This document shows, in pieces, positions 50,754-63,859 of a stretch of 64,000 nucleotides of DNA. The notes under the pieces were generated by a model. The model did no database searches, had not been told where the DNA came from, and saw only the letters and a list, made by a program, of their open reading frames with translations. A program made the translations under genes and the position numbers. The DNA is from Auanema rhodensis (taxonomy: Eukaryota; Nematoda; Chromadorea; Rhabditida; Rhabditidae). The DNA lies in contig OZ059899.1 in assembly GCA_964057225.1 (NCBI GenBank), forward strand, positions 16,128,501 to 16,192,500. Direction: 5' to 3'. Positions within the stretch are counted from its first letter, which is position 1, and every line of letters starts with the position of its first letter.

Positions 50754-51341
50754 GTTTGAAAGGAAAAAACCACCTGAATATGAAAAACAATTAAAATACG
50801 CATCAGAGACGACCGTTCCGCGCATAGTTAGACGAAAAATAATTTTTTTTTGGCTCAGGCGTGAAGGATAAACATGGCAAACCGAGTGTATATAAAATAA
50901 ATAAATTTGGAGGAACAATTGCCAAAGAAACAATCATACAAGATAAAATCAATTTTAGCCTTCTCGAATATTTGACGTCATTTGCTACAGCACCCCCGTG
51001 TTTTCGTGCTAGGACCAATTTTCTCTCGCCATACTATTTCCATTAACGCGCTCTTCTAGAGTTATCTTTTACTACGCAACCTCTTTTAATATTCTTACAT
51101 GCACTATGAAATTCTTCAATTGAAAAGAAATTGGAAAAAAAATTATTTTATTGAAAAAAGTTTATTCACACTGAACAACAAAACCTGAGGGTAAAACGAA
51201 AAGACTTTTGTATTACACATATTTCAAAACCTATATTATCAAAAACACATTAGCAAAGAAAAATATAAATAGAAAAATTAATGGGTCAATTATGGCACAA
51301 GATTCATTAAAACTAAAAAAATTAATTTAGGACTAAATTAA
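50754..51341. other. Intergenic, CCT5 upstream region
   Basis: 588 bp between the CCT5 start and the 3' end of the MATH-BTB gene. The CRE palindrome is the only site recognised. Confidence 0.5.
50973..50980. promoter_or_regulatory. CRE/ATF palindrome TGACGTCA
   Basis: A perfect CREB/ATF consensus 220 bp upstream of the CCT5 start codon. Motif match only. Confidence 0.4.
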
Positions 51342-52848
51342 TTATTTCCGATCAAACGGGTTCTCCTTAACAACGACATTCTCTTGCTCAGTAAGAGCCA
51401 ACTCAAGTAGTTCAGATAATAGGTAAGGATCTGAAGAACGTAGTTCTCTCCATTTCTGAAATTTAAATAATTGACCAATAACTGAATTCACAAACATCAG
51501 TTGATTTAATTGCCGAACGATGTTGTAAGAAGAAATGCAATATATAAGTATGTAAGGTTTCATCTTGAATATCATATACAAGCTTAAAGATATCTAAAAC
51601 TGTGTCAACTGTTATTTTTTTACAAATCATGCACAGACAGACCGACGTTAGTTCTCGAACTAGTAATCTATAATATGATCGTTAAATTATTCATACCAGG
51701 AAGATGTAAAACCTGTCTGTTGCATAAATTAAGTCAGTAGATACATCCTCTTCGGAGGGTAGTTGTCCGCAATATATGTATTTCAGTATAATAGTCATTA
51801 TGGCAGAGTCAATATCCAATTTGACCTAAAAAATGAACTAAAAACTTTACATTTCTCCATTGATGCAACTTTTTTGCATTGTGGTTGACTTCGGAACATT
51901 GCTGCGAAAAATTCGGCGTGTTGGTAAAGAATTATTTTATGAACACGGAAAGCATCTCCTGAAGCTTCTATCACAAAATCACAAAGTTCGCCACTTTCCA
52001 AAAATGGTGAAAAATTATCTGAATGACGAACACAATGAAAATACATAAACTTAAATATGACGAACCATTAAATTTTTTAGGAGTAAAGACTGGAATAGCA
52101 ACTGCTGTACTTTCAGGATCGACCATTTCTGTGATAGCCTCAAAATAGAAATTTTACTGAACTTAGCGATACGGGGGCAAACCAATTTTTTAGAATATAT
52201 TGTTATTTCAACTTTGAAAGTAAAAACATCATTTGGTAAATAGGTAGCGGGAGAGGACTGCAAGCGTATAAAGGATGATTGAATTAAACTAGCATTAACT
52301 ACCAAAACTGCACTCGTTGATATTAGTCTACTAGCTGATAATATCGAATTTCGTTGGACTGTGATAATTTCATTTGATATTGCACATTTGTAAGTGGAAG
52401 CAACAAGTAAGATTTTATATTGCACTGATATCCTTATATGATCCTCTGGGCATTCTGGAAAATCTGAAAGTTGAAATTTTTTCGAAAGAATTAGTTGTAT
52501 ATACTTTTAATAACAAGATATGCTCCCAGATGCTCCTCAGCCATTTCTATAACTCCACTTGGAAAAAATTTTAATTGGAACTCGTAACCACCATCGCCGA
52601 AAAGCCTATATATCGAGTAAAAGTTAATTAAAACAAGCAAATTCTTACGCGCTCTCCAAGTGCTGTCCAGGGGGAAACATTTCACGCTGACCATGAAATT
52701 CAGAAATGCACCAGACATGATGAACTAAAATTTTTTTTGAAGAACTTCGTGAACTTGATAAATGATGAGGTGATCTAAACGGAGTCGATTAGAGATCTCA
52801 ATCAAAACATTCCTACCCTCCCGTAAAAGATGCCTCTTCCTCGAACAT
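51342..52848 (-). CDS. MATH-BTB domain protein
   Basis: Starts MFEEEASFTGG at 52848. After two introns the MATH domain is visible: LVHHVWCISEFHGQREMFPP then LFGDGGYEFQLKFFPSG with AEEHLGAYLVI. The BTB/POZ domain is at 52010-51850: SGELCDFVIEASGDAFRVHK with IILYQHAEFFAAMF. The C-terminus is LLELALTEQENVVVKENPF ending at 51342. MATH-BTB (BATH/SPOP-type) proteins are substrate adaptors for CUL3 ubiquitin ligases: MATH binds substrate and BTB binds cullin. The region between MATH and BTB (52051-52425) is coding in part but its exon edges are not fully resolved. Confidence 0.75.
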
Positions 52849-53201
52849 CCTACAAAAAACATTTTTTTTTGCAAAAATTAAACTTGCTATACAGTATTAT
52901 GGGAAAATCCCAAACAATTCAAGATACTCATTCACCAACATGCTGATGGAGCTCCTTTAAGGGGCATGATAAAAGAAAAATTTTAACATTGAACCTCGAT
53001 AGAAAACAATTCCATTCTCTCCAACGTTATATCTACATGTTACACGACACATAAGGTATACAAACCAGATGCACACCAAAAATTAAATGCTCAAAACTTG
53101 AACATTGGGATTAGACAAAATCAAAATATTCACCGAATATCAAATACTGCTTTATGAATATTAGTAAGAAAGCTTTTGAGTTAAGGAATTAGTGAAGTAA
53201 A
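52849..53201. other. Short intergenic stretch NDC80 to MATH-BTB
   Basis: 353 bp between two same-strand genes. The spacing would permit an operon, but I see no clear poly(A)/U-rich/acceptor arrangement. Confidence 0.4.
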
Positions 53202-55713
53202 CTAGAATAACGTAGGCATAATACCATGCAAATGATACTGTAGTGTTCTTTCTAACTCCGACATCTTTGCATCAGCTGCATCTGACACAGTCTAAAACAA
53301 TGTTTCTATTATAACTATAAGTACTGATACATACTTTCTCAGCATCCAGGATACTAGTAACTTTCTGAGCCATAGTGATAAGGGTATCTTCGAATGTTAG
53401 TTTTCGTAACCGAATTTCTTCTTCCAGCTTTTCCACTTCGCGCTCAGCTTCCTCAATTTTCTGAGACAAACACAGTAATGGTCAAACTTAAAAGAACATG
53501 CCTGATCAAACTTGTTTGCATCTCTCAGGTAATTTTCAATAGACTCCTTTTCATTTTCATAGTTATCTATAAAAAAAGAAAAAACCAATCAATAGGATAG
53601 AATAGAATATAAATTAGAATTGCCATTTTTAGAAATGATATGTTGTCTTTCTTTCTTTTGATCTTCTCTACATCTCTCTCTATTAATTTCCTTCCTTTTC
53701 AACGTTCGCTTACAGTCGGTCATCTTTTCAGTCTCTACACTGATCTGCGTTCTGCAAAATCATATCTTGAGATGTTTTAAGTCATAACCAACTCAATAGA
53801 GCGTATTTTCTGTCGAAGGGAATCGATACATTTTTCCATTCTTTCTTTAGCGATCTCAATATCATGACCAGTACGCAGTAATAAATTTTTTACTTTTCCC
53901 GACACCAATGCTTGCATTTCTCTGAAACAAGTGAAAAAACATGGGTTACTTTCATGTTCTTACTTAATATCTTTAGGGTTAATATCTTCCTCAATGTCAT
54001 CTGAAAATTCCTGTCTATGCATAAGAACCATGCTAACAAGTTCAGAGAAGCGAGAGGACAACTGAATACATTAAATGGAAGAAATAAATATTTTATATAC
54101 TAACCTGTGCGAAAGCCTGGTTTTCCACAGGATGTAATGACCAACGTTCTTTACAAACACTTTCTATATCACTCTGAAGCTGTCTAAGCAACACACGATT
54201 CTAAAAAATATTTATAAAGAAAATTCGAGTATTTCATACTGATTCATATTCAGACATCATCTGGCGAGCACACTCTCCTTGCAGGCCAGTTCCACGCTCC
54301 TGTTCGAGCATAGCATCTTTTGCATTTTGATGTTTTTTCTTCAACTCATCCATTTCCCCTTTCACTTCATCAACAGCTACTACCAATCCTTCCTAAAACG
54401 CAGAGGTACCCATATCGGAGTTATAAGTCTTACTCTTTCTTCGGAGAGACAAGCATATGAAGCCGTTAAAGCCTCAATATAACTACTAGCTTTTCTTATA
54501 TCATCGTCAACTTTGTTGAGATCTTCCACTAACTTATTTTCTGTCCCTGTCTAGATAATGAATAGTCTAAGGTTGACAAAATATATAATATAAGATACGT
54601 CTCGTTCGATTTCATCATTTTCTTTGCGGATGGATTCCAATGCGTCCTCAGCTGCTCTTAGCTGCCCGGCAATGTCCTCTTGAGTTTCAAACCATTGCCC
54701 TAACTCTAATTGATCCTCTGAAACATGAAAGCTTCACAATCAGAGTGATGAACAAAACTAACGATCAGAAAAAACAGCTCCTTTATTAGCACAAGATTCT
54801 TTAAATTTAGTTTGAAACCATGAATATCTAACCTACAAATTAACTTAAATACCAGATAACTGTCATTTTTTTATACCGCTCCAATATTTCCATTACTATT
54901 ATCACCACTTAATAAGATTTGGGGACCTACAACTTCTTCTAATGATTTGATAGCCTAATACAAGTAAGGTGAGTACATGAAAGATAAATCATATTCCCAC
55001 ATTCACCAAATCAATCAGCCAAGCTAGAGCATGTAATAAATAGTGCCAATTATGAGAGGCTCCGATAGGTTGAAGATAACTAGGTTTAATAGGAAAGGGA
55101 TAACTGAGAAAGTTGAATAACCGTGGAACCTGAGATATTTAATCAAGCGATAATTCAAAGTAGAGCTAACCTCTTCCAAAACTTTTTTATCGCCAAGAGC
55201 GTAATTAGGACTAATACATTCATAAATAACTTCTACTAAATATATAAAGTCCTTCATGGTTGGTCTCGTAACTTGAGAGGGATTTATGCCTTCCTATATC
55301 AGCTATAGGAAAGTCGGATTATCAGAAAAAAACAAACCTCTCCTTCTATTTGTGTAACAAACTCAATAATTTTTTTAATATATTCTTGCTGTTTATGCTT
55401 ATCACTAGTATCTACCTAAACTAAGTAGTTATGTTGTAACCGTAATTTACATTTACAACATACTCTTGTGGGATTAGCGGGCTGTTTGAACACAGACATA
55501 CGTCTGGCTCCAGTTCCCAGTACGCCGTTGCCTAAAGAAAATCTTCCATCTTTGCTGGAAAATGCGTTATTAGCTAGCTCATTCAAGAAAATCCAACTTT
55601 GATGTATCAGGTGTACGAGCTACTGAAAATCTATGCCTAGTAGGAGTTTTCTGATTAGATTGTGCGATTAATGATGTACGACCGGAAAACCCAAACGTTT
55701 TTTTTCGATCCAT
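53202..55713 (-). CDS. ndc-80: NDC80/HEC1 kinetochore protein
   Basis: Starts MDRKKTFGFSGRTSLI at 55713 with a basic Ser/Thr-rich tail (QKTPTRHRFSVARTPD). The calponin-homology region includes RPTMKDFIYLVEVIYECISP, LFNFLSYPFPIKPSYLQPIG and HNWHYLLHALAWLIDLV, the signature of NDC80. Exons after 54800 encode long charged coiled coil (EEAEREVEKLEEEIRLRK). The end is LHGIMPTLF at 53202. The NDC80 complex links kinetochores to spindle microtubules through this head, and the N-terminal tail is an Aurora B target. Two E2F-type motifs lie 170-200 bp upstream, fitting cell-cycle control. Confidence 0.88.
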
Positions 55714-56525
55714 TTTCTCTAAATGTTTCAGTTAGAAAGTTATAATTCTAAAAAAGCTAACATCGAATATTTAAATCAAACAAGAAAACTACGTCACTAT
55801 TGATTATAATATATATTCATTTATCAATCAAGTAATAATAATGAATAACCATAGTTCTATAATTAAAGTACAAACGAAAAAGGGCGGGACAACCTATTAT
55901 CAGTATTTCCCGCGTTCAGAAATATAATTATTTACAGCCTTAGTATCTTACTTTCATTATTAAGTATTAATATACTATTTCAAACATATACCATATTCGA
56001 AAAAAAATGACCAATTTTTAAAATTCAAAAAGAACACCATTGTTTCCCAAAGGCGGTTTTTTTCATTTTTAATTTTCACGTGTAAGTGTGGGTCGTTCTT
56101 CGGAATTTGAATTTGAATTATGTCATTTCATCTGCTTTATAATTAAATGAAAAGGTATTTATCAGAGGAAATGTTGCAACTCTAGCTGTTTATAACTTTT
56201 CAGTAAAAAAAATACAGAATACAAAAATAGAAACGTTGCAGAAAACGTTTTTCAATTTCAACTACAACACGGAAGTGTATTCAAAACATATTTTTATAAA
56301 TATCAACATCAATATCCCGAAATGTGCTTATTTATGTCAGGTACATATAATATTAATCGTTTCTGTTGTTGATTTTAAAGTATTATTAATATTACAATCA
56401 CTCTGAAATATAGAAATTCAAAACAAAATAAGCTTATAACTGAATAATTTTTCGCTGGTATCTATATAAAGGTATGAGGGATAGGAGAATAGACAGATCA
56501 TCGGCTCTGTCTGGTCTATTGAACT
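55714..56525. other. Divergent intergenic region (NDC80 / astacin)
   Basis: About 0.8 kb holding the E2F-type motifs near NDC80, and a TATATAAA at about 56462-56469 roughly 60 bp before the astacin ATG. No gene seen. Confidence 0.5.
55882..55914. promoter_or_regulatory. Two E2F-type motifs upstream of NDC80
   Basis: GGGCGGGA at 55882-55889 (TCCCGCCC on the minus strand) and TTTCCCGCG at 55906-55914 match E2F consensus cores, 170-200 bp before the NDC80 start. Confidence 0.5.
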
Positions 56526-59024
56526 ATGCTGATCATCGCTTCAATTGTATTAGCAGTATGCTATCATCAAGCTTTAGCTGTCCCCGTTTCGTAAGTTATT
56601 TTTTAGCGAGTATTTGCTGAGTTTTACCTATAACTTTTACACTTAAGTGATTTATTGAAACTCCCTGACACTAATGCTCTTCGACCAAGCCCAATTGGTA
56701 ATGTAAAAATTGGGGACCCTCTTCCCGATTTTAATGTGAAGTTGCAGGCCACACTCAGCGGTTTAGACTCTGTAGGAAATTGTTTTTTATAAGTCACAAA
56801 TTTATTATTTGAGGTCTATCGTAAAACTAGTCCAGATTTTTTGGACAAGAAATTGAAGGAAGTCAATCTTCCAAATCCTATGACTAATCAGAAACGTCAA
56901 ACAGTTAATTCTATTCTTTCGGTAAGAACATATATAGAGAATTGGTTTAATATTAGCCTCTTCTGCTTTGCTTCTTAACATAAGCTTGCTAATTCGTTGC
57001 TTCTTTTATATTTTTACGCTGCTTTCTATGTTGTGCTATAAGCTCAGTATTGTAGTATGTGCCTGGGTATCGCACTGATTTGTTGAATAATACTGATCGC
57101 TTGTTGTACCACGACGTAGATGAAGTTTTTAAGCTTACCCCCGTAAAAAAGCCAGAACGTTTCGCTGTATTCGGAGACACTCCATATGAGATTAATAATG
57201 AATATTCTACTGCGAAGCTCATGTATCAAGGAGATATGATTGTTGAAGAGTTAGGATTCACCAGATATTTTTAAAATGGTTTCTTAATTCTAGTGAACAG
57301 ATTGAAAGAATCCTGAAGGATGCCAAATCTCGCCAAAAGCGTCAAGCTTACACACTGTTTCATCCCCGTACTCTCTGGGATTCAACTATAAGTTATGAAA
57401 TGGGGAACGTTAGTAAGTATATATAATAACATTTGAAAAATAGTCTTATCTTTGAATCAATAACTGCTGTTAACTACTGTAGGCACTACGGCTCGATCAG
57501 CAATCATGAAAGCTATTTCTTTCTGGCAGAATCATACTTGTATTCGCTTCGTTGAGAGACCAAATGTCGCCGCTAGGTTGGTTCTCAACGCAGAACTGTT
57601 GAAATCAGGAAAGCCTTGATCCTTTTAGACTTCACTTCTTTTCTGGTGCTGGTTGTTTCTCTGGTGTTGGTAAACCATTAGACGGTGGTATGCAAGGTGT
57701 TTCTATCGGTTATGGCTGTGAACACGTTAGTTGCCCTCTGATCGTTAAAATAGAACATCTGGTTACAGGTTCCTATTGCTGCACACGAGATTGCTCATGC
57801 CCTCGGATTTTTCCACACTCAAAACCGAAATGATCGTGATGCTCAAATTATTGTCAATTATGATAATATCATGGTATGTTTCTAACATTAATACTTTGCA
57901 ATCCATATTTTTGCAGCCTTTGTACTATCCTAACTACCTGAAGCTCTCAGAATTCGAAAATGATAACTATGGATTACCTTATGACTATGGAAGTGGAATG
58001 CATTATGATCAATACGGGTTGGTCATTTTTCTATGTTACGCTTATTACTTTTGAAATTTCAGCTTTGCTAAGAACGGTACAGTTCCAACTCTCGTGCCTA
58101 CTGATGCTCGCTATCAAAATTCAATGGGACAAAATTTGCCATCTTTTGTTGATATTCATATGATGAACACAATGTACAACTGTCACAGTAACTATAATCT
58201 AGGTGTTCTTAGGATAGAAGCAATACATTTTCAGGCAAATGCTCTCAATCCAAATGTGTCAACAATGGATTCCCTAATCCAAACAACTGCAATACTTGCA
58301 TTTGCCCTTCTGGATACGGTGGACCATTATGTGGCAGCCCTGTTCCTAATTACGATGTAAGTTTAATATCACTCTAAGATAGATGAAGTATAGGACATTA
58401 TATGGTATATCAATGTAAAAATGAGTTGCTTCGTTATAAAAATTCGAATTGTTTTGCCAGGCTCTCAGAACGGTTGCAGAAATTCAATATTACTATAAAA
58501 CCATTTTAGCCATTCAAATCTCCGGCTTCTGAACATCGTACTATCAACACTGCCAATGCTTTAACATCTACATCTCTTTCCTTATCCGGTCTCACGCCTG
58601 CTATCGATTCTGATTATAAAGTTCAAAATCTATGGATTAAAGTCAGCTCTATTTAACTTTAACCTTGGTTAATTGTTATAAATTAGGCTCCCGCTGGTAA
58701 AAAAGTTGAAGTAACAATCAAAGGCTTTACTGGAATGAGTCTTTGTGCTATTAGTTGTTCATATGGAGGAATAGAAGTGAAAGTAAATTCTGATAACCGC
58801 CTCTCAGGCATTAGGTACTTGTTTTTGTCCTCATCACATGCTGGATTTGATATTTTAGAAACTGCTGTGCTGATGACGTAGGAAAAGTTTATGTGTCCGA
58901 CGGTAACTTGATGGCCTTATCTCTATATTCACGCTATGGATTCTATGGTGTTGACATCCAGCACCGTAGTGGTGAGTGATGATGCTTCCTAGTTTTGAGT
59001 ATAACAACTAAATTTTTAGTCTAA
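56526..59024 (+). CDS. Astacin-family metalloprotease (NAS type, EGF and CUB)
   Basis: Starts with a signal peptide (MLIIASIVLAVCYHQALA). A prodomain follows and a furin-type site RQKR is followed by QAYTLFHP. In the catalytic domain the zinc motif is HEIAHALGFFH (57783-57815), an exact HExxHxxGFxH, with the Met-turn SGMHYDQYG near 57990. After a disulfide-forming segment there is an EGF-like region (CNTCICPSGYGGPLCG), then a CUB-like domain containing VTIKGFTGMSLC. The end is at 59024 after a short final exon. Nematode NAS enzymes act in cuticle collagen processing, moulting, hatching or host tissue penetration. Introns are about 45-60 bp. Subfamily not determined. Confidence 0.9.
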
Positions 59025-59425
59025 ATGATTCAACGTATACCATCTTCTATGAACACAACTACGATTACATCTGTGATGACACAATTAATTTATTAACCAA
59101 TAAACTATTTTTTAAACAACAAATTTACATATTTATTCAAAATGAAAACAAACAAGATATAGTAGAAATTATTTCATGAGCAGTAGTTAATGCTTCAGTT
59201 TATCAAATTGTATCAACTTCTGAATAACTATAACAATTCAAATTCAAGTAATTAGTATTCTGAAGTCTCCATATTTTATGATTAGAAAGATGGAAAATAG
59301 ATTGTGAAAAAATAAATTTGGATCATAAATTTTATATACGGTATATGATACTTAAAAAGAAAAATTAAAAAAATATGTAATAACATCAAAATATGAATAA
59401 TGCAGCCCAATTCATTGAAAATTTG
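59025..59425. other. Convergent 3' region
   Basis: AT-rich 3' flanks of the astacin gene and of the unknown minus-strand gene. Nothing else seen. Confidence 0.5.
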
Positions 59426-60770
59426 CTACGATTGTTCATTTATAGAATCTGAAGGATTTGTTTTTGTAAAGGAAACATTTGGATGTGAAGTAATCATATG
59501 AACATTGTTGCAAAATATTTTCACGGAACACGAATGATGTTGTGGCTCGCTAGGGACGTTATAGGTGGATGTAGAATTACCTGAAGTATAATCATGTGAA
59601 ATTGAGGTATTTGAAGCAGATCTAGTGAAAGCAAAATCTGCATTTGGAAGAATTGACATATACCATTTCCGTGTAAGCTGGGATGAAGCAGTTCAGGAAT
59701 GGATTGATTTGTAGGGCTAGATTGTTCTTGTAGAATTAAATCTGTTTGTGTTGAAGCTTCAGATTGTTCTATCGAAGCTTGAACATATTGAGATTGAGTA
59801 GGCTGGTCTTTTACTATTTCCGGGCCAGAATCAGTGGTTAGATATTCTAATTCTGGTAATAGCTTGTAAGTACCATGGTTGATCCAATCCTCAATGGAAA
59901 TTATATAAGGATTCTAAATGTATAGAGTTATGAGAGCTGTTCATATGAGGCAAACCTGGTTGTCATCATCATTCTCGACACCATTCCATACATCGAGAAA
60001 GTCTTCGTGATAAACAATATATTTGAGAGAACTACGAGCATTATTCCTAAAAGAATACAACTTTAATAATTCATAATCCGAATAAACTTACTTATCTGTT
60101 ACCAAACATTTAATAAAATAAAATACAGAAGCATTAAGAATTTGCTTTTGTTTATTAGTTCCCGAAAACAATTTGCTGCAGCATCTACCGCAAAATAGAG
60201 AAGCTGCAGCAATTTTTACGATGTTGCCAACGACATCATGCATGTTCAAACGACAAGTATGCATATTGCCAGAGCTGAAACATCGAAGTCAACGTTAGAA
60301 GCTGTTTGTAACCAACTGATTCATTCGAACTTCTTTATAAATGTCATTAAGATATACGATTCTGTCATTAGAATATTCAAAAAAACTTCCATGTTGTTTA
60401 TCAGTCATACTCTATAAAAGCATCAATTTCATTAAAAATTATATTTCAACTTACTATTTGAGAACAGTTTTTATCCATATAGTTTTTCAATGATAGATAT
60501 TTAGGACTACGTGGAGGATAAGACGGAATTCTGTTAATCAATGCTAGATTTGATATCTCATCAGGTAAAGGAAGAATAGTTCGAAGTAAATGCAATGAAT
60601 CAATCTATAAATAAAGAAGCCGAAGATAAATTTCAATTACTAAACTACATACATTTCGAAAATAGCATAACGCGGAGCATAATCCAACAAACTGCCTTAT
60701 CTCTATTGTACTCTCCCACCACCAACCAAAGCGTTGCTAAACAAAAACTTGAAAAAAGAGAAATTATACT
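59426..60770 (-). CDS. Unrecognised protein with Cys pair, multi-exon
   Basis: Phase-compatible exons, 5' to 3': QRFGWWWESTIEIRQFVGL with CSALCYFRN; IDSLHLLRTILPLPDEIS, ALINRIPSYPPRSPKYLSL; MTDKQHGSFFEYSNDRIVYL; MHDVVGNIVKIAASLFCGRC and CSKLFS with ASVFYFIKCLVTDKN; then IEDWINHGTYKLLPELEYLT and a Ser/Gln-rich tail. Two frames compete at the C-terminus (near 59660). One ends ..INEQS at 59426 and would need a 26-bp intron; the other ends at about 59535. The VVGNIVKI..FCGRC.. block has an OB-fold-with-Cys look, as in telomere or ssDNA-binding proteins, but this is speculation. The 5' start is not found. Confidence 0.45.
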
Positions 60771-62315
60771 TCATAGCATAGAAGAACATAGAGCTTGTTA
60801 CATGTTCAAATTTGGTTAGAAATAAGCGTGCTAAACGATTTGTGTCAGACTGAAGCGACTGAAATTCAGTTTATTTAAACTTATCAGATATTGATGTAAC
60901 AAACATCTTGCGTATGGTAATACAAATACAATTCTTTTAAATTTGATAATTCGCTAAATCGTTAGATGATAGAAGAAAGAAGATGAAAGCCTACAGTATA
61001 GATGTTGAATTGTTCATATCTTTAGAGCTTAGGGAACTTGATTAACCTTGCTGAAATAAAAATTTAAAAAATTAATTTTATTATTTGTTTTTAAGAGAAA
61101 ATGAATCAATCTTTCAATAACACGTTTCAATTATACAATGATTATGTCTCATATTCATTTCATAATTCAAAAAAATCGATGATTTCTTTTGTCAACAAAT
61201 TTAACAGATATTGATTAAGTTTTTCCATATAAACTTGAGCATTTTCTTAGTTACATTCTAATTTATGTTATTATTATTTCATTATTATTGAATAAACTTT
61301 TCACAAAATTGAATAAAGTTTATTAGAAAGTTTGCATTAATATAAGATTTATTTTTTAAGCTATTCATTAAAACTTCAAATAAAACATAGAAGACGATCA
61401 ATAAAACTGAGATACTTTGTCATGAAAGAAGAAAATAGATACAAGTACTACATTAGCATCATTAACTTGGTCATTCTTTTAATTTTTGAGAAAGTTTGAT
61501 ACAAGCAAATTGTAAAAAATTAGAAACTTTGAATTATTCTTTACAACAAAAAAAAACATGATCTTCGCAATTTTTGGTTAAGATTCAGACAAAATGACAA
61601 TATTCAACTTGGTCCATATAATCAAGTAATGTGCATGCAAGGGAAACGAAGAGCAAGGGTCGAATGCTGAGAATACAAATCCAGGCCCTGAGTGATAAAA
61701 GTTGAAAAGCTTGAAGCTTGACAAACGGTAAGCATATGGAATGAATGGATCATACAGCCAGACAATTATGGTTGTAAAGCTACTATACCCAACTGGAAAC
61801 TGAATCAGTATCGAGATTAAGAGTTAACTATATGATATAAATTATATCAAATTGATATACATATATATATAATATAATAATAATAATATATAATATATAA
61901 TATATAATATAACGAAGAAGAGATTTTGAGGAATTAATTATGTGACGATAAGTCAGATCAAAAAACTTTCAGAAAGATTATAATGATCGGTTGATTATGA
62001 TGAATAGGATAATGCTGATTATGATATCTTAAAGAAGCAGAAAGAGTTATTCATTAACATCGGGAAGTCGTTTCAATGATTTGAAGATGTTCATAACCCT
62101 TTTATTATGCCTAACAGTATGTATAGTATAGTATATGTATATGACCATTATGTTATATTTCTGTATTTCTTTGCAAATGATGTTTGGATTTTCTGATTTT
62201 GGTGCGTGAGATAGAAATAGATTGATAGATGGGCACGATGATGAAAATTTGAGGAAACAGTCAAGAATTTTGAAAGGAATTAGATTCACAGGTGGTAAGA
62301 GAGATCGGGAATGAA
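60771..62315. other. Intergenic, AT-rich
   Basis: About 1.5 kb with TA-rich repeats at 61860-61912 and no supported gene, apart from a possible unlocated first exon of the unknown minus-strand gene at its left edge. The right part is the nhr-6 3' flank. Confidence 0.5.
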
Positions 62316-63859
62316 TTAGGAGAAGCTGAAGCCGACTGGTATGTCAGCTGCAGAAGTAGAACTTAAGGATATGCGAGTATGTCCGAGGTTTGGTTGGATG
62401 TTGACGTTACCAGGTGCTGTAGGTATTGGGGCCAAGTTCAGCTGTTGGGTCGGTCGTGGTACACCGAGAATAGACGATAGTGAAGGCGGGAGCAGAATAT
62501 GAAGGGATATGCATTGCTCTAACACTTCCACACCAAGATCATGAAAGTAATCAAGCTTGGAAACCTATAAGTTGAAGCTGAGATATAGAACTTGGAGTTA
62601 AACTATGTACCTGCTGCACAATCTTAGCCAACTTATTTGGAGCTGTGGTAGCGCAATGATCTTTAAGAGCATTTACAATCATGCTTTGAAGACGATCGAT
62701 TGTTGATCGATCATTCAAGTCCAAAGCAGAATTTTCTGGAAGAAAGAGACTCAGATTATAACTATCATAGAGTGATCATACCTCGAGCACCGGTCCCCAA
62801 AAACATCATAGCTTGTAATGCACAAAAGCTTTGCTGGTCTCCTTCGATAATCAACTGCAGATGAGCTGCCTGAAACAGGTATTCACAGTTAACAGAATCA
62901 ACTTGTCCTGTACAAACCTCGGAAAATATGGCTCTGTAGAAGCGACCCAATGGATCAGGGAAACCATCTATGGGAACCTGTTCACCAGTCTCAAAGACTA
63001 CTGTCTCTCGGGAATTCAAAGATCTAAAAGTCACTTTGACATATTGATGGCCTGAATCAGCAATACCTCTGACAATATCGTACAGCTAAGATGGGAAAGA
63101 AAGCGCGAGCAAAGAGAAGTTCCAAATCTTTAGGATGAAGATCAGCAGTTTGTGGAATTCCAAGTAAAAATGAGTGAATATGATGATATTCATTGTCCAT
63201 TAAAGATAAAATTTGAGTTGATGACAATGATGGCTAAAAATTCAAATTTATATTCAGGATGATGTTCAAGAACTCACGAAAATCGTTGAATTTCGAATAT
63301 TTGATTTAGCTCCTTCACTTGCTCTTACAAGAAGGCCAAGTAGAGGTAAGGGGGGAGATGGTTGATCATCTGATCGGTGAGTTGACTTTGTTTTAGAAGA
63401 TAATCTGCCTCGACGACCTGATAAGCTGCCATGTCGAACAACTAAAAAGAGATTTGAAAATTGATCACCGAAACTACAATAATACTCACTTTCCTTGACC
63501 ATTCCAACGGCTAAACATTTTTGGAAACGACAATACTGACATCGACTACGGTATCGTTTATCGATTGGACAGTTGCGGCTTCCGGCGCAAACATATTTGG
63601 ATTTTTTTTGAACTGTTCTCTGCAAATAGATGGCATATTAATTGATTTTTAGTTAATTTTTTAATAAAAAATATTTTTTTACCTTAAAAAATCCTTTACA
63701 TCCTTCACATGTTCGTGCTCCGTAATGTAAACAGACGGCTCGGTCATTACATACAGCACAAAGTTTATCAGCATCTTCTTCTAACTGCTCATTGGGCGGT
63801 AAAGATGGTATACTGTGAAAATCAGGATTGTTCAGCATACTGAAATAACTTGGTATCAT
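62316..63859 (-). CDS. nhr-6: NR4A-type nuclear receptor NHR-6
   Basis: The DNA-binding domain is [20 protein letters not shown] with P box CEGCKGFF (63780-63680), then [20 protein letters not shown] and [19 protein letters not shown], followed by the NR4A A-box [14 protein letters not shown]. This is the NGFI-B/Nurr1 (NR4A) signature; the single nematode member is NHR-6. LBD exons include [37 protein letters not shown], and [18 protein letters not shown], ending at 62316. NR4A receptors bind NBRE sites as monomers without a classical ligand; C. elegans NHR-6 acts in spermatheca development. The visible N-terminus ([14 protein letters not shown]) is short for the family, so 5' exons probably lie beyond the right edge. 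Confidence 0.93.
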
